A stretch of 64,000 nucleotides of DNA from Pseudomonas sp. FeN3W (lineage in GTDB: Bacteria > Pseudomonadota > Gammaproteobacteria > Pseudomonadales > Pseudomonadaceae). The number at the start of each line of letters is the position of its first letter. The stretch's first letter is position 1. The notes below the pieces were generated by a model. The model was not told the origin of the DNA and did not search any database. It saw nothing but the letters and a program-made list of their open reading frames with translations. The stretch lies in NCBI GenBank assembly GCA_030263805.2, contig CP136010.1, positions 744,001 through 808,000 of the forward strand, read 5' to 3'. A program made the translations under genes and the position numbers. Shown one piece after another: positions 56,918-64,000 of this stretch.

Positions 56918-57745
56918 TCAGGGCTCCTTGGGCAGCTGGCGCTTGTGCGCCGTCTTGTCGTAGGTGTCGATGATGATTCGGGCGGCCTCGTCCGGCACCG
57001 GCTTACCCTGCAGAAAATCATCGATGTTGCGGTAGCTGACACCATGAGCGGCCTCATCAGGCTTGCCGGGTGACAGCTCTTCGAGATCCGCTGTTGGAAC
57101 CTTGTGCACCAGCTGATCGGGAGCGCCCAATGCCGCAGCTATCTGCCGAACCTGATCTTTCACCAAACCCGCCAGCGGCGTCAGGTCGCAGGCACCATCA
57201 CCGAACTTGGTGAAGAAACCCATCACCGCCTCCGCCGCATGATCGGTACCGATGACCAGGCCCTGGCGCGCATTGGCGATGGTGTACTGAGCGACCATGC
57301 GCATCCGCGCCTTGGTATTGCCCAGCACGAAATCACGCTGCGCAGGGCTCAAAGGATCGAGCGCCTGCGTGGCGGCAGCCAGGCCCAGCACCGCGGTGCC
57401 GATGTTCACGGTGTGGCACTCGTCGGGCTTGATCGAATCCACCGCCAGCTGCGCTTCATGCTCGTCATGCTGCACCTGATAAGGCAGGCGCACGGCGATG
57501 AAGCGATAGTCGTCGCCTTCGCCCGCCTCGCGCATGCGGGTGACCGCTCGCTGGGCCAGCAGGCCCGCCGTGGTCGAATCGACGCCACCACTGATCCCGA
57601 GCACCAATGTCTTCAGACCCGACTCGCGCAAGCAGGACTGGATGAAGCTCACCCGACGATCGATCTCGGCCTGTACCGAATCCGGCCCGGTAAATGGTGC
57701 GCAGACGTTGAGCGCGGTTGCGATTTCCTGCTGGCGGCTGTGCAT
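56918..57745 (-). CDS. nadE: NH3-dependent NAD+ synthetase
   Basis: Last step of NAD+ synthesis, amidating deamido-NAD+ with ammonia and ATP. It has 275 residues from the ATG at 57745, preceded by AGAGGAGAG; the frame extends 37 codons upstream but without conservation. The N-type ATP pyrophosphatase P-loop is [35 protein letters not shown] is the conserved second motif. There is no glutaminase domain. It is divergent from hemN. Confidence 0.95.
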   Translation of the reverse strand: MHSRQQEIATALNVCAPFTGPDSVQAEIDRRVSFIQSCLRESGLKTLVLGISGGVDSTTAGLLAQRAVTRMREAGEGDDYRFIAVRLPYQVQHDEHEAQLAVDSIKPDECHTVNIGTAVLGLAAATQALDPLSPAQRDFVLGNTKARMRMVAQYTIANARQGLVIGTDHAAEAVMGFFTKFGDGACDLTPLAGLVKDQVRQIAAALGAPDQLVHKVPTADLEELSPGKPDEAAHGVSYRNIDDFLQGKPVPDEAARIIIDTYDKTAHKRQLPKEP

Positions 57746-57877
57746 GAATCTCTCCTCTGGCGATATGAAGGCGCTGCTGAAGCATAAGACGCTGACGTGA
57801 TCATCTGACCGCCAATCAGCCCGATCCTTTCGGATGTCGGCGCCGATCTGGCCCAACGCGCTAGGGTCGGATCAAGT

Positions 57878-57891
57878 TTGATACAGGTCAA
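57878..57891 (+). promoter_or_regulatory. ANR/FNR-type box of hemN
   Basis: TTGATACAGGTCAA differs from TTGAT-N4-ATCAA at one base, and an extra ATCAA half-site (57871-57875) flanks it. Its centre (57884.5) is exactly 41.5 bp before the start predicted from the -10 element at 57914-57919, the classic class II activator position. Confidence 0.8.
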
Positions 57892-57913
57892 GTCCGCCGC
57901 AATGCCCTGACCC

Positions 57914-57919
57914 TAGAAT
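57914..57919 (+). promoter_or_regulatory. -10 element of the hemN promoter
   Basis: TAGAAT (five of six consensus bases) lies 22 bp after the ANR-type box; transcription would begin near 57926, about 26 bases before the hemN ATG. Confidence 0.65.
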
Positions 57920-57951
57920 CCAGCGACCGCCGTCATGACCGGGAACGCCAC

Positions 57952-59328
57952 ATGCTCGATTCCATTCGCTGGGATTCCGACCTGATCCGTCGTTCCGATC
58001 AGGCCGGCCCGCGCTATACGTCATACCCGACCGCGGCCCAGTTCAATGAAAAGATCGGCTCATTCGACCTGCTGCACGCATTGCGCGGCAGCCGCCAGGC
58101 GTCACGTCCGTTGTCGCTGTACGTTCACCTGCCATTCTGTGCCAACGCCTGTTACTACTGCGGCCGCAACAAGGTGGTGACCAACGACCGGACACGTGCA
58201 CAGCCCTATCTGGAACGTCTCGAGAAGGAAATCGAGCTGATCGCCTGCCACCTGGGCAAGGACCAAGTCGTCGAGCAGCTGCACTTTGGCGGCGGCACAC
58301 CTACGTTTCTCAGCCATGATCAACTGCGGCGGCTGATGGGTCATCTGCGCCAGCACTTCAACCTGCAGGACGATGATCACGGCGACTTCAGCATCGAAAT
58401 CGACCCCCGGGAAGCGGATTGGCCAACCATCGGACTGCTCCGCGAACTGGGCTTCAACCGCATCAGCATCGGCGTGCAGGATCTGGACCCGGATGTCCAG
58501 CGCGCCATAAATCGCATGCAGACCCTGGAGCAAACCCGCACCATCATCGAGGCGGCCCGCACGCTGCAATACCATTCGCTGAGCATCGACCTGATTTACG
58601 GCCTGCCACTGCAGACGCCGGCAGGCTTCGGCAGGACTGTGGAGGCGATCATCGACCTGCAGCCGGACCGGCTCTCGCTGTTCAACTATGCCCATCTACC
58701 CGAGCAATACGCGCCGCAACGGCGTATCAGCAGCAACGACCTGCCGGCGCCCGCCGAAAAACTGGCCATGCTGGAGCAAAGCATCCATCTGCTCACCGAC
58801 GCGGGCTATCGCTATATCGGCGTGGACCACTTCGCCCTACCCGACGATGAGCTGGCGATGGCGCAAGAGGACGGCAGCCTGCAACGCAACTTCCAGGGCT
58901 ACACCACCCATGGACATTGCGATCTGGTCGGTCTCGGTGTTTCGGCCATCAGTCAGATCGGTGATCTCTACTGCCAGAACACCAGCGATATCACGCAATA
59001 TCAATATCAGCTGGATCAGCATCAGCTTGCCACCGCCAGAGGCTTGCGCTGCAATCAGGACGACCATATCCGCCGCGCCGTCATCCAGTCGCTGATCTGC
59101 GATTTCGAGCTGAGCTTCGCGCAGATCGAGAGTGACCACGATATCGAGTTCAGGCAGTACTTCGCCGAAGCCTGGCCGATGCTCGAGCAGATGGCCGCTG
59201 ATGGAATGATCGAGATTAGCGACAGCCATCTGCTGATCCAGCCTGCTGGCCGGCTGCTGGTTCGCTCGATATGCATGCTCTTCGACCACTATCTTCCCGA
59301 GCAGGCTAGCCAAGCCAGTCGCGCCTGA
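57952..59328 (+). CDS. hemN: Oxygen-independent coproporphyrinogen III dehydrogenase
   Basis: Radical-SAM enzyme that converts coproporphyrinogen III to protoporphyrinogen IX without oxygen, needed for haem synthesis at low O2. The 458 residues match HemN. The SAM cluster cysteines are C63, C67 and C70 in FCANACYYCGRN. HFGGGTPTFLSHDQL and IEIDPREADWPTIGLLRELG are conserved substrate and SAM regions. The C-terminal HemN domain is complete. An ANR-type box and a well-placed -10 precede it, and anr lies next to it. Confidence 0.97.
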   Translation: MLDSIRWDSDLIRRSDQAGPRYTSYPTAAQFNEKIGSFDLLHALRGSRQASRPLSLYVHLPFCANACYYCGRNKVVTNDRTRAQPYLERLEKEIELIACHLGKDQVVEQLHFGGGTPTFLSHDQLRRLMGHLRQHFNLQDDDHGDFSIEIDPREADWPTIGLLRELGFNRISIGVQDLDPDVQRAINRMQTLEQTRTIIEAARTLQYHSLSIDLIYGLPLQTPAGFGRTVEAIIDLQPDRLSLFNYAHLPEQYAPQRRISSNDLPAPAEKLAMLEQSIHLLTDAGYRYIGVDHFALPDDELAMAQEDGSLQRNFQGYTTHGHCDLVGLGVSAISQIGDLYCQNTSDITQYQYQLDQHQLATARGLRCNQDDHIRRAVIQSLICDFELSFAQIESDHDIEFRQYFAEAWPMLEQMAADGMIEISDSHLLIQPAGRLLVRSICMLFDHYLPEQASQASRA

Positions 59329-59446
59329 CCTAGAGCGCCTCAGACTATCGTCCAAATGATTGCCCTGCGACCCTTGAGCCGATTGGCCATCGCCGACGTC
59401 CTGAGTTAACCTTGCGCGCTATAACCAGGTTTCCAGGAAGCCCTCT

Positions 59447-60181
59447 ATGTCCGAATCGATCAAGGTCCGTGCGCAGCGGCAAGCTCATTGCAAGGATTGC
59501 AGCCTGTCCGGGCTATGCCTGCCCCTGTCGCTGAACATGCAGGACATGGACGCTTTGGACGACATCGTCAAACGCGGCCGTCCCCTGAAGAAAGGCGAAA
59601 CCCTGTTCCGCCAGGGCGACGTATTCAGTTCCGTATTCGCCGTACGCTCCGGCGCATTGCGCACATTCAGCGTCACCGATGGCGGCGAGGAGCAGATCAC
59701 CGGCTTCCACCTGCCCAGCGAGCTGGTCGGTCTTTCCGGTATGGATACCGAAAGCTACCCGGTCACCGCGCAGGCATTGGAAACCACCTCGGTTTGCGAA
59801 ATCCCCTTCGAACGGCTCGACGAGCTGAGCGTCCTGCTGCCGCAGCTGCGTCGTCAGCTCATGCGCATCATGAGTCGCGAAATTCGCGACGATCAGCAGA
59901 TGATGTTGCTGCTGTCGAAAAAGACCGCCGACGAGCGCATCGCGACCTTCCTCATCAACCTTTCCGCGCGCTTCAGCGCACGCGGCTTCTCCGCCAACCA
60001 GTTCCGTCTGCCCATGTCGCGCAACGAGATCGGCAACTACCTGGGCTTGGCAGTCGAGACCGTTTCCCGCGTATTCACCCGTTTTCAGCAGAATGGCTTG
60101 CTCGAGGCCGAAGGTAAGGAAGTACGCATTCTGGATTCCATCGGACTGTGCGCCCTCGCTGGCGGCGCCATGGACGTCTGA
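59447..60181 (+). CDS. anr: Oxygen-sensing transcription regulator Anr (FNR type)
   Basis: Global activator of low-oxygen genes. It has 244 residues. The 4Fe-4S ligands are C15, C18, C24 and C117, at the spacing of E. coli FNR. A cyclic-nucleotide-binding-like domain (about 35-150) is followed by a dimer helix and the helix-turn-helix [21 protein letters not shown]204, S207 and R208 match the residues that read TTGAT sites. It is likely to control ccoN1 and hemN through the nearby boxes. apt starts 23 bp after its stop. Confidence 0.97.
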   Translation: MSESIKVRAQRQAHCKDCSLSGLCLPLSLNMQDMDALDDIVKRGRPLKKGETLFRQGDVFSSVFAVRSGALRTFSVTDGGEEQITGFHLPSELVGLSGMDTESYPVTAQALETTSVCEIPFERLDELSVLLPQLRRQLMRIMSREIRDDQQMMLLLSKKTADERIATFLINLSARFSARGFSANQFRLPMSRNEIGNYLGLAVETVSRVFTRFQQNGLLEAEGKEVRILDSIGLCALAGGAMDV

Positions 60182-60204
60182 GCCGCGTTTGGAGTAGCAG
60201 TCCG

Positions 60205-60753
60205 ATGATCTTCGACGAATTCAGCATCAAGACCTTGATCCGCCCGGTGCAGGATTTCCCACGCCCAGGCGTGGTATTCCGCGACATCACCCCGCTGTTC
60301 CAGTCGCCCAAAGCACTACGCATGGTCGCCGACAGCTTCATCCAGCGCTATGTGGAGGCCGATTTCACGCATATCGGCGCGCTCGATGCGCGAGGCTTCC
60401 TGGTCGGCTCGATCCTGGCCTACGAGCTGAACAAGCCGCTGGTGCTCTTTCGCAAGCAAGGCAAGCTGCCCGCGGACGTGCTGTCGCAGTCCTATTGCAC
60501 CGAATACGGCGAAGCTCACTTGGAGATTCACGCCGACAGCCTCTGCGAAGGCGATTCGGTCCTGCTGTTCGATGACCTGATCGCCACTGGCGGAACCCTG
60601 CTAGCCGCCGCGCAGCTTGTACGACGCATGCGCGCGAGCATTCATGAGGCCGCTGCCATCATCGATTTGCCCGAACTGGGCGGATCGCAGAAGCTTCAGG
60701 ACATCGGCATTCCCACGTTCACACTGACCGCCTTCGCCCTAAGCGACCGCTGA
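60205..60753 (+). CDS. apt: Adenine phosphoribosyltransferase
   Basis: Salvages adenine to AMP with PRPP. It has 182 residues from the ATG at 60205. The PRPP-binding motif is [13 protein letters not shown]. The N-terminal [20 protein letters not shown] is diagnostic for Apt. The frame extends upstream into anr but that part is not conserved. The close spacing suggests co-transcription with anr. Confidence 0.96.
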   Translation: MIFDEFSIKTLIRPVQDFPRPGVVFRDITPLFQSPKALRMVADSFIQRYVEADFTHIGALDARGFLVGSILAYELNKPLVLFRKQGKLPADVLSQSYCTEYGEAHLEIHADSLCEGDSVLLFDDLIATGGTLLAAAQLVRRMRASIHEAAAIIDLPELGGSQKLQDIGIPTFTLTAFALSDR

Positions 60754-60795
60754 CGGCGAAACTTTCCGCGCCGCTGCTAGGTGAAGGATCTGCCC

Positions 60796-61404
60796 GTGTT
60801 GATGACACTAAGACGCAGCCTGCTTATCTTAGCGCTGGCCTGTACTCCCCCCGGGTTCGCGCTCGATCGCGATGCACTGCTGGACCAGGCGAATATCCTT
60901 CTACTGCCACGTGAACGGCCCATTCCGCAGCTCGAACTGATCGACCAGAACGGCCAGCCCTTCAGCACTTCGTCGCTGCAGGGACGCTGGCATATCCTGT
61001 TTTTCGGCTTTACCGCCTGCCCCGACATCTGCCCGACCACGCTGAGCGACATGCGTCGGCTACTCAACCAGCTACCGCCCGAGACACGCGAACAACTGCA
61101 GGTGGTATTGGTCAGTGCCGACCCCGCGCGCGATACGCCGGAACAACTGAAGGCCTATCTGAGTTATTACCGCGCCGGCTTCAGCGGCTTGACCGGTGAA
61201 ATGGAGAAGCTGCAAAAGCTATCGAAGGCCCTGGGCCTCCCTTTCGTTCCGGCGCTCGAAACAGAGGGTGACTACAGTGTCAGTCACAGCGGTAATCTGG
61301 CTTTGGTCGCACCGGATGGCAGCCTGCGCGGGCATATCCGTGCCCCGCTGAAACTGGATGGCTTGCAGCGGATGCTACCGCAGATACTCAAGAACGAACG
61401 CTGA
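60796..61404 (+). CDS. SCO1/SenC family copper chaperone
   Basis: A secreted or membrane-attached thioredoxin-fold protein that delivers copper to CuA of oxidases or reduces its cysteines. It has 202 residues from a GTG at 60796 with GAAGGA 7 bases upstream; an ATG two codons on (60802) or a GTG at 60781 are alternatives. A signal-type helix (LRRSLLILALACTPPGFA) comes first. The copper site is CPDIC in FTACPDICPTTLSDM, and the later histidine is in SVSHSGNLAL. The natural client is subunit II of the caa3 oxidase at 32.8 kb. Confidence 0.9.
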   Translation: MLMTLRRSLLILALACTPPGFALDRDALLDQANILLLPRERPIPQLELIDQNGQPFSTSSLQGRWHILFFGFTACPDICPTTLSDMRRLLNQLPPETREQLQVVLVSADPARDTPEQLKAYLSYYRAGFSGLTGEMEKLQKLSKALGLPFVPALETEGDYSVSHSGNLALVAPDGSLRGHIRAPLKLDGLQRMLPQILKNER

Positions 61405-61432
61405 AACCGGCCATCGAAGCCGAACCACCGAA

Positions 61433-62134
61433 TCAGTGGCAGTCCAGCATATCGGCCAACACGTATGCCTGAAACGCCACCTCATCGACCCATTGCTGAA
61501 TCAGCCCCGCCAACCGCCCCTCTGCTGACCACTGCGCCAAGAGCGCATTGATCTGCTGCTGCAGATTAGCGTCATCGGCGTTCAGGCCGAGCGGCCTCCC
61601 GACATCGGCAAGCGACGGCAACAGGTGCTTGTAGCGCCGCCACTCCGGCAGAGTGGCGATCTCCATCAGCAGCAGGTCGTCTTCGACAACCGCAACACAT
61701 TCACCAAGCTTGAGTCCGATCAGCGCATGCGCCGCGCTCGGATATTCCCGAGGCAGCGCCGCGAAGCGCTCGCTCAGCAACGCTCCGTATGGACTCGCAT
61801 GATTGACGCAAACCGTCTGCCCCTGAAGATCGGACCAGGCAACCAAGCCACCTTCCGTCGCGCTTAGCGCGGCAGGCACAGCATGATAGTAGGTGGCCGG
61901 ACCGACCCGATCGCCTGCGACCAGGCGCACTTCGGCGTCATCGGCGCGAGCGACAGCAGCCCCGGAACGCCCAAGCGCTTTCGCCAATTGCTCGATCAAC
62001 GCCGATTCGAAACTCTCCGTTTCGCTGCTGGACAGCACCCGATGTTCGGGCAGCTGCACCCGCAGCGACTCTGCCATCGACGCCACCGGCATCAACAGGA
62101 CGAGCCATATGGCAATGCGCGAGGGAACAGACAT
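61433..62134 (-). CDS. Periplasmic solute-binding-like protein (family 3 type)
   Basis: A 233-residue protein with a clear signal peptide (IAIWLVLLMPVASMAES). The rest resembles the family 3 extracellular solute-binding fold: a first lobe up to about residue 100, WSDLQGQTVCVNHASPYGAL at the domain crossing, and a C-terminal helix of the type INALLAQWSAEGRLAGLIQQ W. It is only 9 bp after the ABC permease gene but does not belong to the NitT/TauT binding-protein family expected there. The ligand is unknown. Confidence 0.7.
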   Translation of the reverse strand: MSVPSRIAIWLVLLMPVASMAESLRVQLPEHRVLSSSETESFESALIEQLAKALGRSGAAVARADDAEVRLVAGDRVGPATYYHAVPAALSATEGGLVAWSDLQGQTVCVNHASPYGALLSERFAALPREYPSAAHALIGLKLGECVAVVEDDLLLMEIATLPEWRRYKHLLPSLADVGRPLGLNADDANLQQQINALLAQWSAEGRLAGLIQQWVDEVAFQAYVLADMLDCH

Positions 62135-62143
62135 GTAATGGCC

Positions 62144-62917
62144 TCAGACGTACTGATAGCGAAGCATGCGCTGCTTGAACTTCTCCAGTACAACCTGATC
62201 GATCAGCGTGGCGAGAATGGCGATCACCAGAATGTTCATCATCACGCCCACCATGTCAGCAATCTCGCCCGAGTATGCGAGCGATCGCCCGAGCCCCTGA
62301 CCGAAACCAATCAGCATCTCGGCAGAGATCAGCGCACGCCAGGCGTTACCGAAGGCTAGCTGCGCGCCGGTGATCAGCTCTGGCATCACGGCGGGCAGAT
62401 AAACGCGGCGCAGCAGTTGCCAGCGCGATGCACCCATCACCCGCGCCGCGGCGACGTGCACCGGCTGCACGCTCTCGGTAGCATTCATCACCGACAGCGC
62501 CATCGGGAAGAAAGCCGCCAGGGCGACCACCACGATGATGGGCAGATTGCCGAAACCCATCACGATCAGAAACAGCGGCACCCAGGCGATCGACGGAATC
62601 GACTGCAGGATGACGATGGCCGAGCGCAAGATCTCGCGGAAGAAGAACAGCACCCCACCCACCAGGCCGAAACCGATACCGAACAACAGCGCGAAGCTGT
62701 AGCCGCTGCCGAGGCGACTCATGCTGCCGTAAAGCCCTTCGCGGAAATCCGGCTCCTGGATAGTGCTGAACAGACGCTCGAAGACGGTAGGGATACCCGG
62801 CATCAGAAAGGCCGGCAGACTCCATGCCGCAGCCTGCCAGATCAGAAGAATGAACAGGATAGCCAGAACGACCGCAAGGTACTTCTTCGGGCCAGTAAGA
62901 CGTCGTGCCTGGCTCAT
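62144..62917 (-). CDS. ABC transporter permease, NitT/TauT type
   Basis: A 257-residue inner-membrane permease with six helices, similar to SsuC/TauC (sulfonate, taurine, nitrate and related imports). The ATPase-contact loop is AARVMGASRWQLLRRVYLP, the EAA motif of BPD-type permeases. The substrate cannot be told from sequence. It overlaps the ATPase gene by 4 bases and precedes the family 3-like gene. Confidence 0.9.
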   Translation of the reverse strand: MSQARRLTGPKKYLAVVLAILFILLIWQAAAWSLPAFLMPGIPTVFERLFSTIQEPDFREGLYGSMSRLGSGYSFALLFGIGFGLVGGVLFFFREILRSAIVILQSIPSIAWVPLFLIVMGFGNLPIIVVVALAAFFPMALSVMNATESVQPVHVAAARVMGASRWQLLRRVYLPAVMPELITGAQLAFGNAWRALISAEMLIGFGQGLGRSLAYSGEIADMVGVMMNILVIAILATLIDQVVLEKFKQRMLRYQYV

Positions 62918-63660
62918 GGATGCGCTACCTCCGTCTTGATACCCAGCAGACTGAGAATTTCCTTACGCTCGGCAGCGAAGTCGGACAGGTCGTGGCTCTT
63001 CTCGCAATGGGTGAAGTTGAAGGTTTTCAGCACGCGAGTCGGCCGCGCGCTGAACACCAGAACATGATCGGCCAGGTAAAGGGCCTCATCGACATCATGG
63101 GTAACCAGTAGCACCGTCGGCTGGTGCTCCTCGATCAATTCACGCAGCACATCCTGCAAGGCCATTCGGGTCAGGGCATCGAGGGCGCCAAAGGGTTCGT
63201 CCAGCAACAGCACCTCCGGTTTGGCGATGAACGCACGGGCAAGGGCCGTGCGTTGGCGCATGCCGCCGGACACCTGATGCGGGTAGTAATGCTCGAATCC
63301 ATTGAGCCCGACACGCTCGAGCCAGGCCTGTGCCTGTTCGAATGCGCTGGACTTGGCCACGCCCTGCAACTCCAGCGCCATGGCAACGTTGCCCTGCAGG
63401 CTGAGCCAGGGATACAGGGCATGCTCCTGGAACACCAGCGTACGTCGAGGGCTAGGCTCGGTGATCGGCTTTTCATCGGCAAGCACGCGGCCCGCACTGG
63501 GCTTCTCCAGCCCGGCAACCAGATGCAGCAGAGTCGACTTGCCGCACCCCGAAGGTCCAACCAGAGCCACCAGCTCACCCTGGGCGAACTCACCGCTGAA
63601 GCCCTTGATGACTTCGAGCTGCCCGAAGCGCTTGTCTACTTCTTCAAACCTGAGTTGCAT
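62914..63660 (-). CDS. ABC transporter ATPase, NitT/TauT type
   Basis: A 248-residue ATPase from the ATG at 63660. Walker A is GPSGCGKSTLLHLVAG, the signature is VSGGMRQRTALARAF, Walker B is VLLLDEPFGALD and the switch histidine is in LLVTHDVDEALYLAD. The frame extends 29 codons upstream, but the conserved start is MQLRFEEVDKRFG. It is preceded by the binding-protein gene and a strong hairpin. Confidence 0.93.
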   Translation of the reverse strand: MQLRFEEVDKRFGQLEVIKGFSGEFAQGELVALVGPSGCGKSTLLHLVAGLEKPSAGRVLADEKPITEPSPRRTLVFQEHALYPWLSLQGNVAMALELQGVAKSSAFEQAQAWLERVGLNGFEHYYPHQVSGGMRQRTALARAFIAKPEVLLLDEPFGALDALTRMALQDVLRELIEEHQPTVLLVTHDVDEALYLADHVLVFSARPTRVLKTFNFTHCEKSHDLSDFAAERKEILSLLGIKTEVAHP

Positions 63661-63713
63661 AAAAATCCGCAAATCCAGAAACGAAATTGCCCGGCAATGC
63701 GGGCGATGCAAAC

Positions 63714-63734
63714 GGCCCGGCGCAAGGCCGGGCC
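63714..63734 (-). terminator. Hairpin between the binding-protein and ATPase genes
   Basis: An 8-bp GC-only stem (GGCCCGGC and its complement) with a 5-base loop, 29 bases past the binding-protein stop. No T-run follows on the minus strand. It would raise the amount of binding protein relative to the membrane parts, as in many ABC operons. Confidence 0.6.
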
Positions 63735-63762
63735 CGTGTAGTTTCAAACCAGAGTCAAGCGA

Positions 63763-64000
63763 TCAGAGTTCGCGAGCTTCCTGCCAGGACAGATCGACGA
63801 TGGCGCTGGTGTCGAACGGCTTGCCATCGCGGGTCTTCAGCGAACCGAGCTCCTGCAGAATGTCCGCCAGCTCCTGGATGCGCGCCAGATCGTCCTCGCC
63901 AAGCTTGGCGCTGAAGGTCTGGGTGCCTATCGCCTCTTCAATGACAACCTCGCGAGCGAGCTCACCACGCTTGAGCGTCTTCAGTGTCGGCTCAGCGATG
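63763..64000 (-). CDS. ABC transporter substrate-binding protein, C-terminal part
   Basis: The last 78 codons of a gene that starts beyond the window edge, ending with LSWQEARE and one final leucine. The piece is helical (LARIQELADILQELGSLK) and followed by a strand region with FDTSAIVDLSW. That pattern fits the C-terminus of NitT/TauT-type (SsuA, TauA) binding proteins, and the place before the ATPase and permease genes agrees. The ligand is unknown. Confidence 0.7.
   Translation of the reverse strand, partial: IAEPTLKTLKRGELAREVVIEEAIGTQTFSAKLGEDDLARIQELADILQELGSLKTRDGKPFDTSAIVDLSWQEAREL

Noticed and set aside
57746..57856. 37-codon N-terminal extension of nadE
   Set aside because: A strong ribosome-binding site stands right before the ATG at 57745, and the extension is not conserved.

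Overview
This window reads as chromosome of a GC-rich, motile, respiring Pseudomonas, most probably the Pseudomonas stutzeri (Stutzerimonas) group. Reasons: the sdhCDAB-sucAB-lpdG-sucCD operon divergent from gltA; smc-zipA-ligA in tandem; two cbb3 oxidase operons in a row followed by ccoGHIS, a SafE-like gene, hemN, anr and apt; and a CcoN1 whose H207, Y251, H257 and H258 fall at the positions known from the P. stutzeri cbb3 structure. No rRNA, tRNA, CRISPR array, prophage or plasmid gene was recognised. The only mobile element is one IS4-family insertion sequence. This is mainly core genome. I did not find a clearly new multi-gene system; the best leads are regulatory and structural.

Layout. 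1-0.8 kb: 5' part of brnQ. 1.3-12.7 kb: the lower TCA-cycle operon on the minus strand, with intercistronic hairpins. 12.7-14.3 kb: divergent sdh and gltA promoters, then gltA. 14.36-15.78 kb: an IS4-family element inserted in the gltA terminator. 15.9-17.0 kb: small genes for a YkgJ-like cysteine-cluster protein, a DUF486 membrane protein and PpnP. 17.1-21.8 kb: a short flagellar filament block (fliC-flaG-fliD-fliS) with sigma-28 promoters. 22.2-29.4 kb: ligA, zipA and smc. 29.6-32.8 kb: moaA, a voltage-gated K+ channel with a zinc ribbon, and two small membrane proteins. 32.8-37.6 kb: a caa3-type oxidase cluster (subunit II with cytochrome c, fused subunits I and III, a small membrane subunit, CtaG). 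37.7-41.9 kb: tusA, rlmM, acnA. 42.2-44.7 kb: an Aer-type receptor, palindromic repeats and an alpha/beta hydrolase. 44.8-56.9 kb: cbb3 operons 1 and 2 and the assembly genes ccoGHIS plus the SafE-like gene. 56.9-61.4 kb: nadE, hemN, anr, apt and a Sco-like gene. 61.4-64 kb: a NitT/TauT-type ABC transporter running off the window.

How the genes work together. Acetyl-CoA oxidation (GltA, AcnA, 2-oxoglutarate dehydrogenase, succinyl-CoA synthetase, succinate dehydrogenase) delivers electrons to quinone, and three terminal oxidases (caa3, cbb3-1, cbb3-2) are encoded beside it. Copper delivery (CcoI, Sco, CtaG), anaerobic haem synthesis (HemN), oxygen sensing (Anr) and energy or redox taxis (Aer) are nearby. 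Good ANR-type boxes lie upstream of ccoN1 and hemN. The hemN box is centred exactly 41.5 bp before the start site predicted from a well-placed -10 element.
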